From assembly GCF_014645815.1 (NCBI RefSeq), contig NZ_BMML01000001.1, positions 682,395 through 746,394 on the forward strand: a stretch of 64,000 nt of DNA, read 5' to 3'. A program made the position numbers and the translations under genes. Positions 32,735 through 41,372 of the stretch are shown in pieces (the stretch's first letter is position 1; each line of letters starts with the position of its first letter). The DNA comes from Streptomyces fuscichromogenes. Its GTDB lineage: Bacteria > Actinomycetota > Actinomycetes > Streptomycetales > Streptomycetaceae. The notes under the pieces are model-generated. The model did no database searches, was not told the DNA's origin, and saw nothing but the letters and a program-made list of their open reading frames with translations.

Positions 32735-34195
32735 TCAGTTCTTCAGCGCCGCTTCCATCATGGCCTTCGCCACCGGCGCCGCCAGACCGTTGCCGCTGAC
32801 CTCCGACCTCGCGGCGTCGGACTGTTCGACCATCACCGCCACGGCGACCTCCTTCCCCGTGCTGTCCGACTTGCCGTACGACGTGAACCAGGCGTACGGC
32901 GTCTTGCTGTTGTTCTCGCCGTGCTGGGCCGTGCCCGTCTTGCCGCCCACCGTGACGCCGGAGATCCGCGCGTTCGTGCCCGTGCCCTGCTCGATGACCG
33001 TCTGCATCGCGGACTGGAGCTGCTCGGCGGTGGAGGAGCTGACGATCTCCTTGGTGCTCGTGTCGTCGTCGTAGTTCTTGAGCACATCGCCGCCGCTGTC
33101 GGTGATCTGGGAGACCATGTGCGGGGAGACCAGCTTGCCGCCGTTGGCGATGGCGGCCGACACCAGGGCCATCTGGAGCGGGGTCGCCGTGACGTCGAAC
33201 TGGCCGATGCCGGAGAGGCCGGTCTGGGCCTTGTCCATGTCCTTCGGGTAGACGCTGGCGTAGGCCCGTACCGGCACGTCCTGCTTGTCGTCGTTGAAGC
33301 CGAACTTCTCGGCCATCGCCCGCACCTTGTCCTGGCCCAGGTCGACGGCCATCTTCCCGAAGACGTTGTTGCAGGAGTACTGGAGAGCCACCCGGATCGA
33401 GGCGTTCTCGCAGGGTGCCGAGGTGCTCTCGTTCTTCAGCGGGGTCACCGTGCCCGGCAGCGTGTAGGGGATGGGGCTCACGGTCCGGTCGTCGACGTTC
33501 TTGTAGAGCCCGTCCTCCAGCGCCGCCGCCGCGACCACCAGCTTGAACGTCGAGCCCGGCGGCAGCGGCTGGCGCAGCGCCCGGTTGGTGAGCGGCTTGT
33601 CCGGGTCGGCGTTGAGCTTCTTCCAGGCCGCACCGGCGGTGTTGGCGTCGGTGAGCGAGGAGGGGTCGTACGACGGGGTCGACACCACGGCCAGGATCTT
33701 GCCGGTCTTCGGGTCGATCGCGACCGCCGCGCCCTTGTTGCCGCCGAGCGCCTTGTAGGCGGCCTTCTGGACGTCCGGGTCGATCGTCGTGATCACGTTG
33801 CCCGGCTCGGCACGCTCGCCGGTGACCGTGTCCATGACCGTCTTCAGCCGGCTGTCGGTGCCGTTGAGCAGGTCCTGGTAGATGCCCTCCAACTGGGTCG
33901 GGGCATAACTCTGTGAGGCGTAGCCCGTCACTGCGGCGTACAGCTTGCCGTTCGTGTAGGTGCGTTTGTACTTGAGGTCGCTGTTTCCCCCGGTCTGTGC
34001 CGAGCCGGTGATCGAGTCACCGGCCACGACGATGTTCCCGAGCGGCTGCGAGTACGTCTCTATCGCGTTGCGCCGGTTGGCCGTGTCGTCCGCGAGGGCC
34101 TGACCGTCGTAGAACTGCACCCATGTCGCCCTGGCCAGCAGGGCGAGCACGAGCAGCAGTGTGAAGACGGACACCCGCCTGATCGTCTTGTTCAT
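32735..34195 (-). CDS. Class B penicillin-binding protein (PbpA/FtsI-like transpeptidase), orphan
   Basis: The 486-residue peptidoglycan transpeptidase has an N-terminal membrane anchor (10-25), a short non-catalytic domain, and the transpeptidase motifs Ser215-x-x-Lys218 (PGSTFK), Ser274-Cys-Asn (YSCNN) and Lys419-Thr-Gly-Thr (GGKTGT). It resembles the PbpA next to rodA in other actinobacteria, but there is no RodA/FtsW or kinase gene here, so it is probably an extra copy used in sporulation or stress. The start MNKTIRR gives a normal anchor. Confidence 0.9.
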   Translation of the reverse strand: MNKTIRRVSVFTLLLVLALLARATWVQFYDGQALADDTANRRNAIETYSQPLGNIVVAGDSITGSAQTGGNSDLKYKRTYTNGKLYAAVTGYASQSYAPTQLEGIYQDLLNGTDSRLKTVMDTVTGERAEPGNVITTIDPDVQKAAYKALGGNKGAAVAIDPKTGKILAVVSTPSYDPSSLTDANTAGAAWKKLNADPDKPLTNRALRQPLPPGSTFKLVVAAAALEDGLYKNVDDRTVSPIPYTLPGTVTPLKNESTSAPCENASIRVALQYSCNNVFGKMAVDLGQDKVRAMAEKFGFNDDKQDVPVRAYASVYPKDMDKAQTGLSGIGQFDVTATPLQMALVSAAIANGGKLVSPHMVSQITDSGGDVLKNYDDDTSTKEIVSSSTAEQLQSAMQTVIEQGTGTNARISGVTVGGKTGTAQHGENNSKTPYAWFTSYGKSDSTGKEVAVAVMVEQSDAARSEVSGNGLAAPVAKAMMEAALKN

Positions 34196-34279
34196 TCCGC
34201 TCAGACAGACGAGTGAATGGGGGGTGCGCGTTCCCTGCGGACGGATTTCTCATGGCCCGCTCATGCGGATCCCGCCCGG

Positions 34280-35053
34280 TCAGAGCCTGCGCGTCGCCAG
34301 GGTCAGCCGGTCCCGGGCGTCGAACAGGGCGTCCTTGATCATCTGTTCGTGGGCGGGGGTGAGCCGGGCCACCGGGACCGAGCAGCTGATCGCGTCGCGG
34401 GCCGGGGTGCGGTAGGGGACCGCCACACCGAAGCAGCGCAGCCCGAGCGTGTTCTCCTCGCGGTCGATCGCGAAGCCCTGCTCGCGGATCTGGTGGAGCT
34501 CCTCGATGAGCTTCTCGCGGTCGGTGAGGGTGTGCTCGGTCAGCGCGGGGAGGGTCTCCGGCAGCAGCTTGCGGACCTGCTCGTCGGTGTGGGTGGCGAG
34601 CAGTGCCTTGCCGAGCGAGGTGGAGTGCGCGGGGAGGCGGCGGCCCACCCGGGTGAAGGGGCGCAGGTAGTGCTGGGACTGGCGGGTGGCCAGGTAGACC
34701 ACGTTGGTGCCGTCGAGACGCGCGAGGTGGATGGTCTCCGTGGTGTCGTCGGAGAGCCGGTCCAGGGTCGGGCGGGCGGCCGCGACCACCTCGTCGCCGT
34801 CGATGTACGACGTGCCGACCAGCAGGGCCCGCACCCCGATGCCGTACCGGGTGCCGGTCGCGTCCGTCTCCACCCAGCCCAGCTCCACCAGGGTGCGCAG
34901 CAGCATGTAGAGGCTGGACTTGGGATATCCGACGGCCTCCTGGACGGCCGCGAGGGAGTGCATACCGGGCCGGCCGGCGAAGTACTCGAGCAATTCCACG
35001 GTCCGTACCGCGGACTTGACCTGTGCCCCGCCGCCTGTCTCGCCTGCCGACAT
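34280..35053 (-). CDS. IclR family transcriptional regulator, candidate regulator of uronate/semialdehyde genes
   Basis: The 257-residue regulator has a winged helix (about 10-75, AAVQEAVGYPKSSLYMLLRTLVELGWVE) and an IclR effector domain (about 85-250) with SLGKALLATH and FAIDREENTLGLRCFGVAV. IclR proteins such as KdgR control pectin and hexuronate use with keto-deoxy sugar acids as effectors. It diverges from the semialdehyde dehydrogenase, which makes that gene its most likely target. The start MSAGETG at 35053 fits; a start 63 bases upstream is possible. The spacer carries words shared with the udh/kdgD promoters. Confidence 0.88.
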   Translation of the reverse strand: MSAGETGGGAQVKSAVRTVELLEYFAGRPGMHSLAAVQEAVGYPKSSLYMLLRTLVELGWVETDATGTRYGIGVRALLVGTSYIDGDEVVAAARPTLDRLSDDTTETIHLARLDGTNVVYLATRQSQHYLRPFTRVGRRLPAHSTSLGKALLATHTDEQVRKLLPETLPALTEHTLTDREKLIEELHQIREQGFAIDREENTLGLRCFGVAVPYRTPARDAISCSVPVARLTPAHEQMIKDALFDARDRLTLATRRL

Positions 35054-35095
35054 CGCCCTTGACCCCTTCGTTGGACGAGAAACCGAGGTTATAGT

Positions 35096-35124
35096 CTCCA
35101 ACAGCATATTCATCATCAGAGACA
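35096..35124. promoter_or_regulatory. Control region between the IclR and semialdehyde dehydrogenase genes
   Basis: GTCTC (35096-35100) and GAGAC (35119-35123) form outer inverted arms. Inside lie ATATTCAT (35106-35113), the complement of ATGAATAT, and ATCAGAGACA (35115-35124). Both words recur before kdgD at 7551-7576. This is the best candidate for a shared pathway operator. Confidence 0.4.
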
Positions 35125-35209
35125 GCGTTCAGTATATCGAACATCCCTGGTGAATGACCCGGATATGACCCGGATATCGCGGCAGGACGTGATCATGGAG
35201 GGACCCGCG

Positions 35210-36739
35210 GTGGCAGCAGCACCAGTCTGGAGTGTCGACCCGCGCACCGGGAAGCAGCGTGAACAGGTTGCGGTGGAGGCCACAGCCGAGGAGGTCGACG
35301 CCGTCGTCAAGGCCGCGCACGCCGCCCGGGCCTCGCTCGCCGACCGTACGGTCCGTGCCGCCTTCCTGCGCTCGGCCGCCGCCGGACTCGCCGCGGCCAA
35401 GGAGCAGCTGGTCGAGGCCGCCGATGCGGAGACCGCGCTCGGCCCGGTCCGGCTCACCGGTGAACTCGCCCGCACCGGCTACCAGCTGCGGGCCTTCGCC
35501 GACATCGTCGACGAGGGCGCCTTCCTCGACGTCATCATCAACCACCCCGACGCCACCGCCACCCCGCCGATCCCGGACCTGCGCCGCTACAAGGTCCCGC
35601 TGGGTGTCGTCGCCGTCTACTCGGCCTCCAACTTCCCCTTCGCCTTCTCGGTCGCCGGCGGCGACACCGCGAGCGCGCTGGCCGCCGGCAACCCGGTCGT
35701 CGTCAAGGCCCACCCCGACCACCCGGCCCTGTCCGAGCTGGTCGCCAAGGTGCTGCGGCGGGCCGCGGCCGAGCACGGCATCCCGGAGGCCGTCGTCGGT
35801 CTCCTGCACGGCTTCCAGGCCGGCATCGAGCTGATCGGGCACCCGCTGGTCGCCGCCGCGGGCTTCACCGGTTCCGTCCGGGGCGGGCGCGCGCTCTTCG
35901 ACGCGGCCGCCGCACGTCCGGTGCCGATCCCCTTCCACGGCGAACTGGGCTCGCTGAACCCGGTCCTCGTCACCGAGGCCGCGGCCGCCGAGCGGGCCGA
36001 GGAGATCGGCAGCGGCCTCGCCGGGTCGATGACGCTGGGCGTCGGGCAGTTCTGCGTGAAGCCGGGCCTGGTGCTGGTGCCGGCCGGTTCCGCCGGTGAC
36101 GGCCTGGTCAAGTCCCTCACGGACGCGGTCAGCGACACCGACGCGGGTGTGCTGCTCGACCACCGGATGCGGGACAACTTCGTCGCCGGGGTCGCCGAGC
36201 GGGCCGGACTGCCCGACGTGGAGAGCCCGGTGACGCCCGGGTCGGGCGGCGAGCACACCGTGAGCGCCGGGTTCCTGACGGTGCCGGCGGCCCGGCTGGC
36301 CGAGGAGGGGGTCCATGACCTGCTCATCGAGGAGTGCTTCGGGCCGGTGACCGTGGTGGTCCGCTACGAGGACCGGGCGGAGGCGACGGCGGTGCTGTCG
36401 CGGCTGCCGGGGAACCTCACGGCGACGGTGCACGTCTCCGACGCGGAGGCCGCGGGGGAGGGGCTCGGGGCGGAGATCCTCGCGGAGCTGACGCCGCTGG
36501 CCGGGCGCGTGCTCGTGAACGGGTGGCCGACCGGGGTCGCGGTGGCCCCGGCCCAGCACCATGGCGGGCCCTACCCGGCCACCACCTCCACGTCGACGTC
36601 CGTGGGCGGTACGGCCATCGAGCGGTGGCTGCGGCCGGTGGCGTACCAGGGGGCGCCCGCCGCCCTGTTGCCCGCAGAGCTGCGGGACGAGAATCCGCTG
36701 GGGCTTCCTCGCCGGTTCAACGGGGTGCTGGAGCGGTAG
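35210..36739 (+). CDS. Alpha-ketoglutarate semialdehyde (2,5-dioxovalerate) dehydrogenase
   Basis: The 509-residue aldehyde dehydrogenase oxidises 2,5-dioxovalerate to 2-oxoglutarate with NAD(P). The catalytic residues are Asn141 (SASNFPFAFS), Glu245 (GELGSLNP) and Cys282 (GQFCVKPG). The words TASALAAGNPVVVKAHP and GELGSLNPVLV mark the KGSADH branch rather than general ALDH. The GTG at 35210 was chosen because GGAGGGA lies six bases before it and MAAAPVWSVD begins at the family's usual place; in-frame starts at 35150-35195 lack a good site. It is the common last step for the uronate and the proposed arabinose routes. Confidence 0.87.
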   Translation: MAAAPVWSVDPRTGKQREQVAVEATAEEVDAVVKAAHAARASLADRTVRAAFLRSAAAGLAAAKEQLVEAADAETALGPVRLTGELARTGYQLRAFADIVDEGAFLDVIINHPDATATPPIPDLRRYKVPLGVVAVYSASNFPFAFSVAGGDTASALAAGNPVVVKAHPDHPALSELVAKVLRRAAAEHGIPEAVVGLLHGFQAGIELIGHPLVAAAGFTGSVRGGRALFDAAAARPVPIPFHGELGSLNPVLVTEAAAAERAEEIGSGLAGSMTLGVGQFCVKPGLVLVPAGSAGDGLVKSLTDAVSDTDAGVLLDHRMRDNFVAGVAERAGLPDVESPVTPGSGGEHTVSAGFLTVPAARLAEEGVHDLLIEECFGPVTVVVRYEDRAEATAVLSRLPGNLTATVHVSDAEAAGEGLGAEILAELTPLAGRVLVNGWPTGVAVAPAQHHGGPYPATTSTSTSVGGTAIERWLRPVAYQGAPAALLPAELRDENPLGLPRRFNGVLER

Positions 36740-36770
36740 CGCCGTCGGGGCGGGGGAGGCGTCGGCGGCT

Positions 36771-36793
36771 GCGGGTGGTCCGTGACCGCCCGC
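36771..36793 (+). terminator. Hairpin after the semialdehyde dehydrogenase gene
   Basis: GCGGGTGGTC (36771-36780) pairs with GACCGCCCGC (36784-36793) through a 3-base loop with one wobble pair, 31 bases after the stop. It is followed by CGCGCAGTTCCCCGCGCCCCC, part of the dispersed repeat in inverted orientation. Confidence 0.6.
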
Positions 36794-36865
36794 GCAGTTC
36801 CCCGCGCCCCCCTCAGGTCGGCCGCCCGTGCGTACGTCGAATGGTTCTGCTGACACAATCTGCCC

Positions 36866-37474
36866 ATGGACCTGGAACTTCCCGAACTTCCTTTCTCCCT
36901 CCGCACCTACGGGCCCGACGGGCACTGGTCCCATGAGGACGGGGTGCTCACCGCGTGGGCCGGGGCCCGGCAGGACCGGTTCGTGTCGCCCACCGGGGAG
37001 GCGCTGGATCCCGCTTCGGACGCACCCCGGCTGCTGGGGGCGCCCGAGGGGGACTTCCAGCTGATCGCCCGGGTCACCGTCGGGTTCGGTGCCGCCTTCG
37101 ACGCCGGTGTGCTGTACGTCCACGTCGGCGACCGGGCCTGGGCCAAGCTCTGCCTGGAGAACTCCCCGGACGTGCCCACCGTCTGCACCGTGGTCACGCG
37201 GGGACACTCCGACGACGCCAACTCCTTCACGGTGGAGGGAAGTTCGGTCTGGCTGCGGATCAGCAGGACCGGGCGGGCGTTCGCCTTCCACGCCTCCCGC
37301 GACGGCAAGAAGTGGGTCTTCGTACGGCTGTTCACCCTGGGCGGCGAGAAGGAGACGGAGGGCGCCCTGGTCGGTTTCATGACCCAGTCGCCGATGGGGG
37401 AGGGGTGCGTGGTGACGTACGACCACATCGAGTTCAGGCCCGACTGGCCGGCCGACCTGCGTGACGGAAGCTGA
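36866..37474 (+). CDS. DUF1349 (concanavalin-like) protein
   Basis: The 202-residue protein has the DUF1349/YesU pattern: an N-terminal WSHEDGVLTAWAGARQDRF, central FDAGVLYVHVGDRAWAKLCLE, and RTGRAFAFHASRDGKKWVFVR, ending with GFMTQSPMGEGCVVTYDHIEF. The fold is a lectin-like beta-sandwich found near carbohydrate genes (YesU lies in a rhamnogalacturonan cluster of Bacillus). It has no signal peptide. The start ATG is at the beginning of MDLELPELP. It follows the dehydrogenase by 126 bases and may have its own promoter. Confidence 0.82.
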   Translation: MDLELPELPFSLRTYGPDGHWSHEDGVLTAWAGARQDRFVSPTGEALDPASDAPRLLGAPEGDFQLIARVTVGFGAAFDAGVLYVHVGDRAWAKLCLENSPDVPTVCTVVTRGHSDDANSFTVEGSSVWLRISRTGRAFAFHASRDGKKWVFVRLFTLGGEKETEGALVGFMTQSPMGEGCVVTYDHIEFRPDWPADLRDGS

Positions 37475-37561
37475 GTACGCCCGGTCCGGCCGGCACGGAA
37501 CCGGCGGGGACGCGGTCACGTCCTCCGTTGCATGATCCGTGACAGTGTGAAGGGGCTCCGC

Positions 37562-38044
37562 GTGATCCGCACGGCCCTGTCGGCCGAGGCGGAGACGATC
37601 GCCGCGCTGCACCTCAGGGCCCGGTCGACGTACTACCCGGGCGGTCTCCCGGACGACGGCATCGACTGGACGGCCGCCTGGCGCGGAGCCGTCGAGCGGC
37701 CCGACGGACAGGTGCTGTGCGTGGTGGAGGCGGGCGCGGTCATCGGGGTCGCCTCCTTCCGTACCCCGGACGGCGCCGCCGCTGACACGGTCAAGCTGTT
37801 CCAGTTCCATGTCGACCCCGGTCACTGGCGTGCCGGTGTCGGCACCGCCCTGCACACCGCCTGTCTGGAGCAGTGGCGGGCCGACGGCAGGCGGACCGCC
37901 GTGCTGGACGTGCACGTCGAAAACCTCCGGGCGCGGGCCTTCTACCTCCGCCAGGGCTGGGTGCCGGACCCGGAGAACCCGCCCGCCGACGGCGCCGACC
38001 ACCTGTACCTGCGGTACGCGGTGACCGGGGAACGAGGGGAATGA
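37562..38044 (+). CDS. GNAT family N-acetyltransferase
   Basis: The 160-residue protein has the GNAT core: a beta-strand GAVIGVASFR, then FQFHVDPGHWRAGVGTALHTACLEQWR with a degenerate acetyl-CoA loop (R-A-G-V-G-T), and LDVHVENLRARAFYLRQGWV, the family's asparagine-containing last motif. The GTG at 37562 was preferred because AAGGGG precedes it by six bases; an ATG at 37532 would add ten residues but has no RBS. The acceptor is unknown. Confidence 0.78.
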   Translation: MIRTALSAEAETIAALHLRARSTYYPGGLPDDGIDWTAAWRGAVERPDGQVLCVVEAGAVIGVASFRTPDGAAADTVKLFQFHVDPGHWRAGVGTALHTACLEQWRADGRRTAVLDVHVENLRARAFYLRQGWVPDPENPPADGADHLYLRYAVTGERGE

Positions 38045-38108
38045 AGCGGGCTGGTTGAAGGTTCAGGTAGTTGAGAGTCGTCTTATCACTACCTGGAGAG
38101 CCGAAGAC

Positions 38109-38825
38109 ATGCGCGTCGAGATCTGGAGCGACATCGCCTGCCCCTGGTGCTACGTGGGCAAGGCCCGCTTCGAGAAGGCCCTGGCGGCCTTCCCGCACCG
38201 CGACGACGTCGAGGTCGTGCACCGCTCCTTCGAGCTGGACCCCGGCCGCGCCAAGGACGACGTCCAGCCGGTGCTCGCCATGCTCAGCAAGAAGTACGGC
38301 ATGAGCGAGGCGCAGGCCCAGGCGGGCGAGGACAACCTGGGCGCGCAGGCCGCCGCCGAGGGACTGGCGTACCGCACCCGGGACCGCGACCACGGCAACA
38401 CCTTCGACCTGCACCGGCTGCTGCACCTCGCCAAGGAGCAGGGCCGCCAGGACGAGCTGATCCAGATCCTGTACCGGGCGAACTTCGCCGAGGAGCGGTC
38501 CCTGTTCAGCGAGGGCACCGAGCGCCTCGTCGAGCTGGCCGTGGAGGCCGGGCTGGACGCGGCGGCCGTGCGCGAGGTGCTCGCCGACCCCGCCCGCTAC
38601 GCCGACGAGGTCCGCGCCGACGAGCGCGAGGCCGCCGAGCTCGGTGCCAACGGGGTGCCGTTCTTCGTCCTCGACCGGAAGTACGGGGTCTCGGGGGCCC
38701 AGCCCGCCGAGGTGTTCACGCAGGCGCTCAGCCAGGCCTGGGGCGCGCGGTCGCCGCTGAAGCTCATCGACGAGGGTGGCGCGCAGGCCTGCGGCCCGGA
38801 CGGGTGCGCGGTCCCGCAGCACTGA
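38109..38825 (+). CDS. FrnE-like DsbA family dithiol oxidoreductase
   Basis: The 238-residue protein has the thioredoxin-fold active site C-P-W-C at 11-14 (DIACPWCYVG) at the extreme N-terminus, followed by the helical insert LLHLAKEQGRQDELIQILYRANF. The late GVPFFVLDRKYGVSGAQPAEVF carries the cis-Pro loop. FrnE-like enzymes are cytoplasmic in streptomycetes and act as thiol-disulfide isomerases or in polyketide tailoring; there is no signal peptide here. The tail QACGPDGCAV adds a C-terminal cysteine pair. Confidence 0.87.
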   Translation: MRVEIWSDIACPWCYVGKARFEKALAAFPHRDDVEVVHRSFELDPGRAKDDVQPVLAMLSKKYGMSEAQAQAGEDNLGAQAAAEGLAYRTRDRDHGNTFDLHRLLHLAKEQGRQDELIQILYRANFAEERSLFSEGTERLVELAVEAGLDAAAVREVLADPARYADEVRADEREAAELGANGVPFFVLDRKYGVSGAQPAEVFTQALSQAWGARSPLKLIDEGGAQACGPDGCAVPQH

Positions 38826-38922
38826 GAAGGGCCAGGTCAGGGCCGTCTTATAAGCGTCGCTTCGGGGATCCGGGTAGAAATGCGCAATGGACGGGGGATT
38901 CCCCGGGCCGCAGAGTGGACGC

Positions 38923-39984
38923 ATGGAGACCACGGAGACGTTCGAGAGCCTCGTCCGCGCCGAGTTCACCCCGAAGAGCACCTACCTGAACACCGCCAGC
39001 AACGGCCTGCTGCCGGCCCGTACCGTGGCCGCCCTGCACGAGGCGGCGCTGCTGCGGGCCGAGGGCCGGCCCCTGACCTCGCTGTACGAGGACGTGGAGG
39101 CGTGCCGGGCGGGCTATGCCCGGCTCGCCGGTGTCCCGGCGAGCCGGGTGGCGGCGGGTGCCTCGGTCGCCGCGCACTCCGGCGTGATCGCCGCCTCGCT
39201 GCCGGCCGGCGCCGAAGTCCTCACCGCCGAGGACGACTTCACCTCCGTGCTGAACCCCTTCCACGTCCGCGGCGACCTCAAGGTCCGCGCGGTCCCGCTG
39301 GAGCGCGTCGCGGAGTCCGTCCGCCCGGACACCGCCCTCGTCGCGATCAGCGCGGCCCAGTCGGCGGACGGCCGGATCGCCGACCTGCCCGCGCTGCGCG
39401 AGGCCGCCCGCGCCCACGGGGCCCGCACCTACGTCGACTTCTCGCAGGCCGCCGGCTGGCTGCCGATGGACGCCGACGCGTACGACTTCACCGCGTCCGT
39501 CTCCTTCAAGTGGCTGCTCGGCCCGCACGGCGCGGCCTTCCTGGTGGTCCCCGAGGACTTCGGCGGGCTCACCCCGGTGCTCGCGGGCTGGGTCGCGGGC
39601 GAGGCACCCTCGAACAGCTGCTATGGCCCGGTCGCCGAACTCGCGCACTCCGCCCGGCGGTTCGACCTCACGCACGCCCTGTTCACGTTCGCGGGCCTGC
39701 GCCGCTCGCTCGACCTGATCGAGGAACTCGGCGTGGCCGCCGTGCACGCCCACGACGTGGGCCTCGCCGACCGGTTCCGCGCCGGGCTCGCGGACCTCGG
39801 GCATCAGGCGGTGCCCGCCCCCGGCTCGGCGATCGTCTCGGTCCCCGGGCTCGGCGGCCGGCAGCCCGAGCTGAGCCGGGCCGGCATCGAGGTCTCCGAC
39901 CGCGCGGGCAACCTGCGCGCGGCCTTCCACCTCTTCAACACACCCGCCGACGTGGACCACCTGCTCGACACCCTGGCCGGCTGA
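38923..39984 (+). CDS. Class V aminotransferase (PLP)
   Basis: The 353-residue fold-type I PLP enzyme has a Schiff-base Lys196 (VSFKWLLGPHG) and Asp172-Ser174 near VDFSQAAGW. It resembles the kynureninase/isopenicillin-N epimerase-like branch (ends AFHLFNTPADVDHLL). The start METTETF was chosen over 38887 because it matches the family N-terminus. The substrate is unknown. A long perfect hairpin follows the stop. Confidence 0.82.
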   Translation: METTETFESLVRAEFTPKSTYLNTASNGLLPARTVAALHEAALLRAEGRPLTSLYEDVEACRAGYARLAGVPASRVAAGASVAAHSGVIAASLPAGAEVLTAEDDFTSVLNPFHVRGDLKVRAVPLERVAESVRPDTALVAISAAQSADGRIADLPALREAARAHGARTYVDFSQAAGWLPMDADAYDFTASVSFKWLLGPHGAAFLVVPEDFGGLTPVLAGWVAGEAPSNSCYGPVAELAHSARRFDLTHALFTFAGLRRSLDLIEELGVAAVHAHDVGLADRFRAGLADLGHQAVPAPGSAIVSVPGLGGRQPELSRAGIEVSDRAGNLRAAFHLFNTPADVDHLLDTLAG

Positions 39985-39995
39985 CCGACGGCACG

Positions 39996-40041
39996 GCCGG
40001 GCCGGGATCCCTCGTCCCACCCGAGGAGATCCCGGCCCGGC
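39996..40041. terminator. Bidirectional terminator between the aminotransferase and ectD
   Basis: GCCGGGCCGGGATC (39996-40009) pairs perfectly with GATCCCGGCCCGGC (40028-40041), and the stem is extended inward by CCTCG (40010-40014) with CGAGG (40022-40026). It stands between two convergent genes. Confidence 0.85.
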
Positions 40042-40055
40042 GGCTCACCGCACGG

Positions 40056-40943
40056 TCACCTCACCGGGGCGAAGTCCCGGGCCCCGATGAACTCCGGTCG
40101 GCGTACCGGCGCGGCGAACGGTTCCACCGCCGTGTTCTCCACGCTGTTGAACACGATGAAGACGTTGCTGCGCGGGAACGGTGTGATGTTGTCGCCCGAA
40201 CCGTGCATGCAGTTGCAGTCGAACCAGGTCGCCGACCCCGGCCTGCCGGTGAACAGCCTGATGCCGTGACGCGAGGCCAGTTCGGTCAGGGCCTCGTCGG
40301 AGGGCGTGCCCGCGTCCTGCATCTGCAACGACTTCTTGTAGTTGTCCTCCGGCGTGGCCCCGGCGCAGCCCAGGAACGTCCGGTGCGAGCCCGGCATGAT
40401 CATCAGGCCGCCGTTGGTGTCGTGGTTCTCGGTCAGGGCGATCGAGACGGACACCGTGCGCATGTTCGGCAGCCCGTCCTCGGCGTGCCAGGTCTCGAAG
40501 TCCGAGTGCCAGTAGAAGCCGCCGGCCCCGAACCCCGGCTTGACGTTGATCCTGGACTGGTGGACGTACACGTCCGAGCCGAGGATCTGCCGGGCCCGGC
40601 CGACCACCCGCTCGTCGCGCACCAGGTTCGCGAACACCTCGCTGATCCGGTGCACTTCGAAGACGGACCGGATCTCCTCGGACCTCGGCTCCACGACGGA
40701 GCGTTCGTCGGCCCGGATCGCCGGATCGGTGATCAGCCGCTCCAGTTCCCGCCGGTAGCCGGCCACCTCGTCCTCGCCGATGAGCTGCTCGACGGTCAGG
40801 AAGCCGTCGCGCTCGAAGGCCTCGAGCCGGTCCGTGGCGATCGGGCCGGCCGCGCCGGGCGCCGACCAGACGACCGGGTCCTTGCGGGGGACGGCGACCT
40901 CGACGGGGCCGCGGCTCGGGTAGAGGTCAGTGATCGTGGTCAT
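40056..40943 (-). CDS. ectD: Ectoine hydroxylase EctD
   Basis: The 295-residue Fe(II)/2-oxoglutarate dioxygenase converts ectoine to 5-hydroxyectoine. The iron ligands are His146 and Asp148 (WHSDFE) and His247 (MHGSG). The family signature FYWHSDFETWHAEDGLPNMR is intact (residues 143-162). The length is normal. It is last in ectABCD, two bases after the ectC stop, so hydroxyectoine should accumulate with ectoine under osmotic or heat stress. The cytoplasmic product is a compatible solute. Confidence 0.96.
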   Translation of the reverse strand: MTTITDLYPSRGPVEVAVPRKDPVVWSAPGAAGPIATDRLEAFERDGFLTVEQLIGEDEVAGYRRELERLITDPAIRADERSVVEPRSEEIRSVFEVHRISEVFANLVRDERVVGRARQILGSDVYVHQSRINVKPGFGAGGFYWHSDFETWHAEDGLPNMRTVSVSIALTENHDTNGGLMIMPGSHRTFLGCAGATPEDNYKKSLQMQDAGTPSDEALTELASRHGIRLFTGRPGSATWFDCNCMHGSGDNITPFPRSNVFIVFNSVENTAVEPFAAPVRRPEFIGARDFAPVR

Positions 40944-40945
40944 GG

Positions 40946-41344
40946 TCAGCCCTCCTCCGTCAGCAGGGGATAGACGCCGTTCTCGTCGTGGTCCTCCCGG
41001 CCGGTGACCGGCGGGTTGAACACGCAGACACAGCGGAAGTCCTCCTTGACACGCAGCGAGTGCCGCTCGTGCCCGTCGAGGAGGTACATGGTCCCGGGCG
41101 TGATCGTGTACGAGGTCCCGGTCTCGTGGTCGGTCAGCTCGGCCTCGCCCTCGACGCAGACGACGGCCTCGATGTGGTTGGCGTACCACATGGACGTCTC
41201 GGTGCCCGCGTACAGGACCGTCTCGTGCAGCGAGAAGCCGACCCGCTCCTCGGCGAGGACGATGCGTTTGCTCTCCCAGGTGCCGGACGCGGCCTTCACA
41301 TGGCGGTCGGTGCCTTCGATCTCCTTGAACGAACGGACGATCAC
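40946..41344 (-). CDS. ectC: L-ectoine synthase EctC
   Basis: The 132-residue cupin enzyme closes N-acetyl-diaminobutyrate to ectoine. The protein starts [12 protein letters not shown] with a GTG codon and contains [21 protein letters not shown] and [16 protein letters not shown], which carry the metal and substrate residues. It lies 28 bases after ectB with a purine-rich site (CTAGGAGG) upstream. Confidence 0.96.
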   Translation of the reverse strand: MIVRSFKEIEGTDRHVKAASGTWESKRIVLAEERVGFSLHETVLYAGTETSMWYANHIEAVVCVEGEAELTDHETGTSYTITPGTMYLLDGHERHSLRVKEDFRCVCVFNPPVTGREDHDENGVYPLLTEEG

Positions 41345-41372
41345 GGTTCTGCGATGCCTCCTAGCTGGTGTT

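Noticed and set aside
35129..38002. A 957-codon minus-strand open frame across the semialdehyde dehydrogenase and following genes
   Set aside because: It spans several real plus-strand genes and an intergenic hairpin, and has no recognisable domain; it is a GC-driven artefact.
12754..38825. A secondary-metabolite cluster reading of the FrnE-like, aminotransferase and MFS genes
   Set aside because: There are no synthase or synthetase genes, and these genes are scattered single transcripts, so a biosynthetic cluster is not supported.
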